A program made the translations under genes and the position numbers. Positions 5,561-6,928 of a DNA stretch of 6,928 bases are shown here, piece after piece. Source of the DNA: CAZUAQ01 sp964618455 (lineage in GTDB: Bacteria; Planctomycetota; Phycisphaerae; UBA1845; PWPN01); the NCBI GenBank assembly GCA_964618455.1, contig CAZUAQ010000099.1, positions 1 to 6,928 of the forward strand. The letters are read 5' to 3'. Below the pieces are notes generated by a model, which was not told the origin of the DNA, made no database searches, and saw nothing but the letters and a program-made list of their open reading frames with translations. The first letter of the stretch is position 1. Every line of letters begins with the position of its first letter.

Positions 5561-6511
5561 TCACTCGCGGAGATGCCGGCCGGTCAGTTCGAGGAAGAGG
5601 TTTTCCAGGTTCGGCCGATGCGTCTCGATGTGCACGACGCGTACGCCGTGTCGATCCAACGCGCTCAGCCACTCTGCCAGCCTGCCTTCCAGGCCATTGC
5701 CTCTCGCCCCGGCTTTCGATCGAAGGGAAAGTCGGACGTGCCCGTCGTCGGTCGGCTCACTTTCGATCTCCGCATCGAGCTGCGAGGCGGTATCGGGGGT
5801 CCACCCCTTCACGACGATTTCGATTCGCCCTTCCACGCGGCGCAACAGATTCTCCAGGGTATCGTCGGCGATGATGTGGCCGTGATCGATGATCGCGATG
5901 CGGTCACACACCGCCTGCACCTCCTCCATGTAGTGGCTGGCGTAAATGACCGCCGCGCCTTCATCGCGACGCCGGCGGATGCACTCGAGGAGATGGGCAC
6001 GGGATTGCGGATCGACACCGACCGTTGGCTCGTCCAGGATCAGCAGCTTCGGATCGTGCAGCATGCCGATGCCGAGGTTCAACCGCCGTTTCATTCCGCC
6101 GGAATAATCACACACCTGATCGTGGCGGCGATCGGTCAGACCGATCTCCTTCAGCACGCGTTCGATGCGCGACGCAAGACCCTCCCCGGACAAGCCGTAG
6201 AGCTTTCCGAAGAACGCGAGGTTTTCGTTCGCCGTCAGTTCGTGGTAGATGGCCAGATCCTGCGGCACGACGCCCAGAAGATAGCGCACGTTCAACCGAT
6301 CGCCGGCGACGGGTGACCCCTGAATCGTGATATCACCGGCATCGGCGGGCAGGAAGCCCGACACCATCATCATGCTCGTCGTCTTGCCCGCCCCGTTGGG
6401 CCCGAGCAGCCCGAGGATCTCTCCTTCGGCGACGGCGAAACTCACGTCATCCACGGCGCGCACGCGACCGTCGTAACTCTTGACCAGATGCTCAGCAACG
6501 AGGAGGCTCAT
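5561..6511 (-). CDS. ABC-2 type exporter ATP-binding protein
   Basis: From the chosen ATG at 6511 the protein has 316 residues and is the cytoplasmic ATPase driving the adjacent permease. It shows Walker A GPNGAGKTT (37-45), Q-loop Q84 (VVPQD), a signature YSGGMKRR (136-143) that replaces the strict LSGGQ as is usual in this subfamily, Walker B LLILDEP (156-162), D-loop GVDP (165-168) and the switch histidine H193 (YASHYMEE). After about residue 220 a C-terminal extension of roughly 95 residues resembles the small accessory domain (DUF4162-like) of NatA-type ATPases, ending NLENLFLELTGR. In-frame ATGs also exist at 6523 and 6577. I prefer 6511 because residues SLLVAEHLVKSYDG start the conserved domain directly and a TACAAT box overlaps the 6523 ATG. 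No Shine-Dalgarno sequence is present before any of them. It is the first gene of the two-gene operon. Confidence 0.95.
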   Translation of the reverse strand: MSLLVAEHLVKSYDGRVRAVDDVSFAVAEGEILGLLGPNGAGKTTSMMMVSGFLPADAGDITIQGSPVAGDRLNVRYLLGVVPQDLAIYHELTANENLAFFGKLYGLSGEGLASRIERVLKEIGLTDRRHDQVCDYSGGMKRRLNLGIGMLHDPKLLILDEPTVGVDPQSRAHLLECIRRRRDEGAAVIYASHYMEEVQAVCDRIAIIDHGHIIADDTLENLLRRVEGRIEIVVKGWTPDTASQLDAEIESEPTDDGHVRLSLRSKAGARGNGLEGRLAEWLSALDRHGVRVVHIETHRPNLENLFLELTGRHLRE

Positions 6512-6521
6512 GAAGGTCGGC

Positions 6522-6527
6522 ATTGTA
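6522..6527 (-). promoter_or_regulatory. TACAAT -10 candidate for the ABC transporter operon
   Basis: On the minus strand TACAAT ends 10 bases before the ATPase ATG at 6511. Transcription would start at about 6515, giving a leader of about four bases. The box overlaps the alternative ATG at 6523, which would then lie outside the mRNA. No TG extension and no clear -35 hexamer were seen. The matching spacing at the kinase gene supports the call. Confidence 0.5.
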
Positions 6528-6928
6528 GCGAAGTGCGGGCGCTCCGCCACTCGTTTCGAATCCTGGGCACTTCCCATTTTCGTCGACCACCCCCGATGTC
6601 GTCGTTGCCTGCGGAGTGGGGTTCAGCGTGCCGTCCGCCGGGGGGAGACGGAAGTCCAGGGGAGGATGCGATACGAGAAGCGCGGGTTCAACTCCTGCGG
6701 AAGCAACCCCTTCAGCCCTTCACGATACCCATGTGACCCACGGCCGCCGGCTGGAGATTCCCCATCCCGAGATGGCGGGGCGGGCGCGCTCAAATCGGAT
6801 CGCCAGCCAGGCCGACGCCGGCGCAGCGGCATCCTGGGCGCTGCCTCCCATCGCGAACGTGAGGACGAACGGCCTCATCCCGGCCGATGGCTGCCCCCGC
6901 CGTTGCATCCCCCGTCCGATCGGCGTAC
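6528..6928. other. Right flank without an identified gene; open frames run to the edge
   Basis: About 400 bp lie upstream of the transporter operon and hold no gene I can identify. One plus-strand frame is open from 6529 to the edge, and another is open from at least an ATG at 6510, which has AGGAGG only three bases upstream. A minus-strand frame enters from the right edge and stops at 6722-6720. From about 6720 onward the first plus frame and the minus frame share GC-rich third positions, so one of them may be the end of a real gene cut by the window (plus strand with GTG 6733 or ATG 6772; minus strand including MRPFVLTFAMGGSAQDAAAP). None shows a known domain. The strand cannot be settled without the sequence to the right. 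Confidence 0.5.
6682..6698 (+). other. tRNA T-arm-like hairpin, orphan
   Basis: The bases GCGGG-TTCAACT-CCTGC form a five-pair stem (one G-T wobble) around a seven-base loop that fits the T-loop consensus TTCRANY exactly. The next bases, GGAAGCA then ACC, sit where a tRNA's 3' acceptor strand and CC end would be. No matching TGCTTCC-like 5' acceptor strand, D-arm or anticodon arm was found in the 60-100 bases before it, so this is not an intact tRNA. It may be a tRNA 3' fragment left by integration, a piece of a tmRNA-like gene, or chance. Confidence 0.22.

Noticed and set aside
5246..6316. 356-codon plus-strand frame opposite the ATPase
   Set aside because: Shadow of an ATPase with Walker A, signature and Walker B motifs on the minus strand.
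6631..6668. GGAAGTCCAGG resembling the conserved GAAAGTCC segment of RNase P RNA
   Set aside because: The match is short, and the other conserved RNase P RNA segments are not present around it.
6604..6707. GTTGC (6604-6608) and GCAAC (6703-6707) as the acceptor stem of a long tRNA, such as tRNA-Sec
   Set aside because: Pairing breaks after five bases, and no D-arm or anticodon arm with a seven-base loop lies between.
1..6928. CRISPR arrays, insertion sequences, toxin-antitoxin or phage defence genes
   Set aside because: No regularly spaced repeats, transposase motifs, terminal inverted repeats or defence-type domains were seen in any frame.

Overview
The window is GC-rich DNA and most likely comes from a planctomycete, perhaps of the Phycisphaerae. 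The best lineage evidence is a DUF1571 protein at 3351-4262, a family known mainly from Planctomycetota. Weaker support comes from the almost complete lack of Shine-Dalgarno sequences and from short genes' spacing to TACAAT boxes that suggests leaderless transcripts. This placement is inferred from family content, not from a marker gene.

Layout, left to right: (1) 2-517 (+), the C-terminal half of an EamA/DMT-type membrane transporter, cut by the window edge. (2) 624-1598 (+), an exported protein of unknown function with a lipoprotein-like cysteine. (3) 1647-2780 (+), a soluble PAS-domain histidine kinase of the NtrB-like type with no response regulator beside it. (4) 2781-3350, about 570 bp of visibly more AT-rich DNA without a convincing gene, holding a hairpin, a possible sigma-70-like promoter and a doubtful 49-codon minus-strand ORF behind a TACAAT box. 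(5) 3351-4262 (+), a membrane-anchored DUF1571 protein. (6) 6511-4318 (-), a two-gene operon for an ABC-2 type exporter, ATPase first and permease second, 4 bp apart and convergent with the DUF1571 gene. (7) 6528-6928, a right-hand flank without an identified gene; it holds a tRNA T-arm-like 17-mer and several open frames running to the edge.

The ATPase and permease clearly form one transporter; its substrate cannot be read from the sequence. The other genes are not visibly linked in one pathway. The kinase probably signals to a regulator encoded elsewhere, and the DUF1571 and 624-1598 products are both likely to be membrane-associated or outside the cytoplasm.

I found no clear undescribed system. 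The most interesting signal is regulatory: I found TACAAT three times by eye on the two strands, and each time an ATG follows after 8-10 bases. Two of these ATGs are starts of solid genes (the kinase and the ABC ATPase). This suggests leaderless transcription from -10 boxes sitting directly in front of the start codon.
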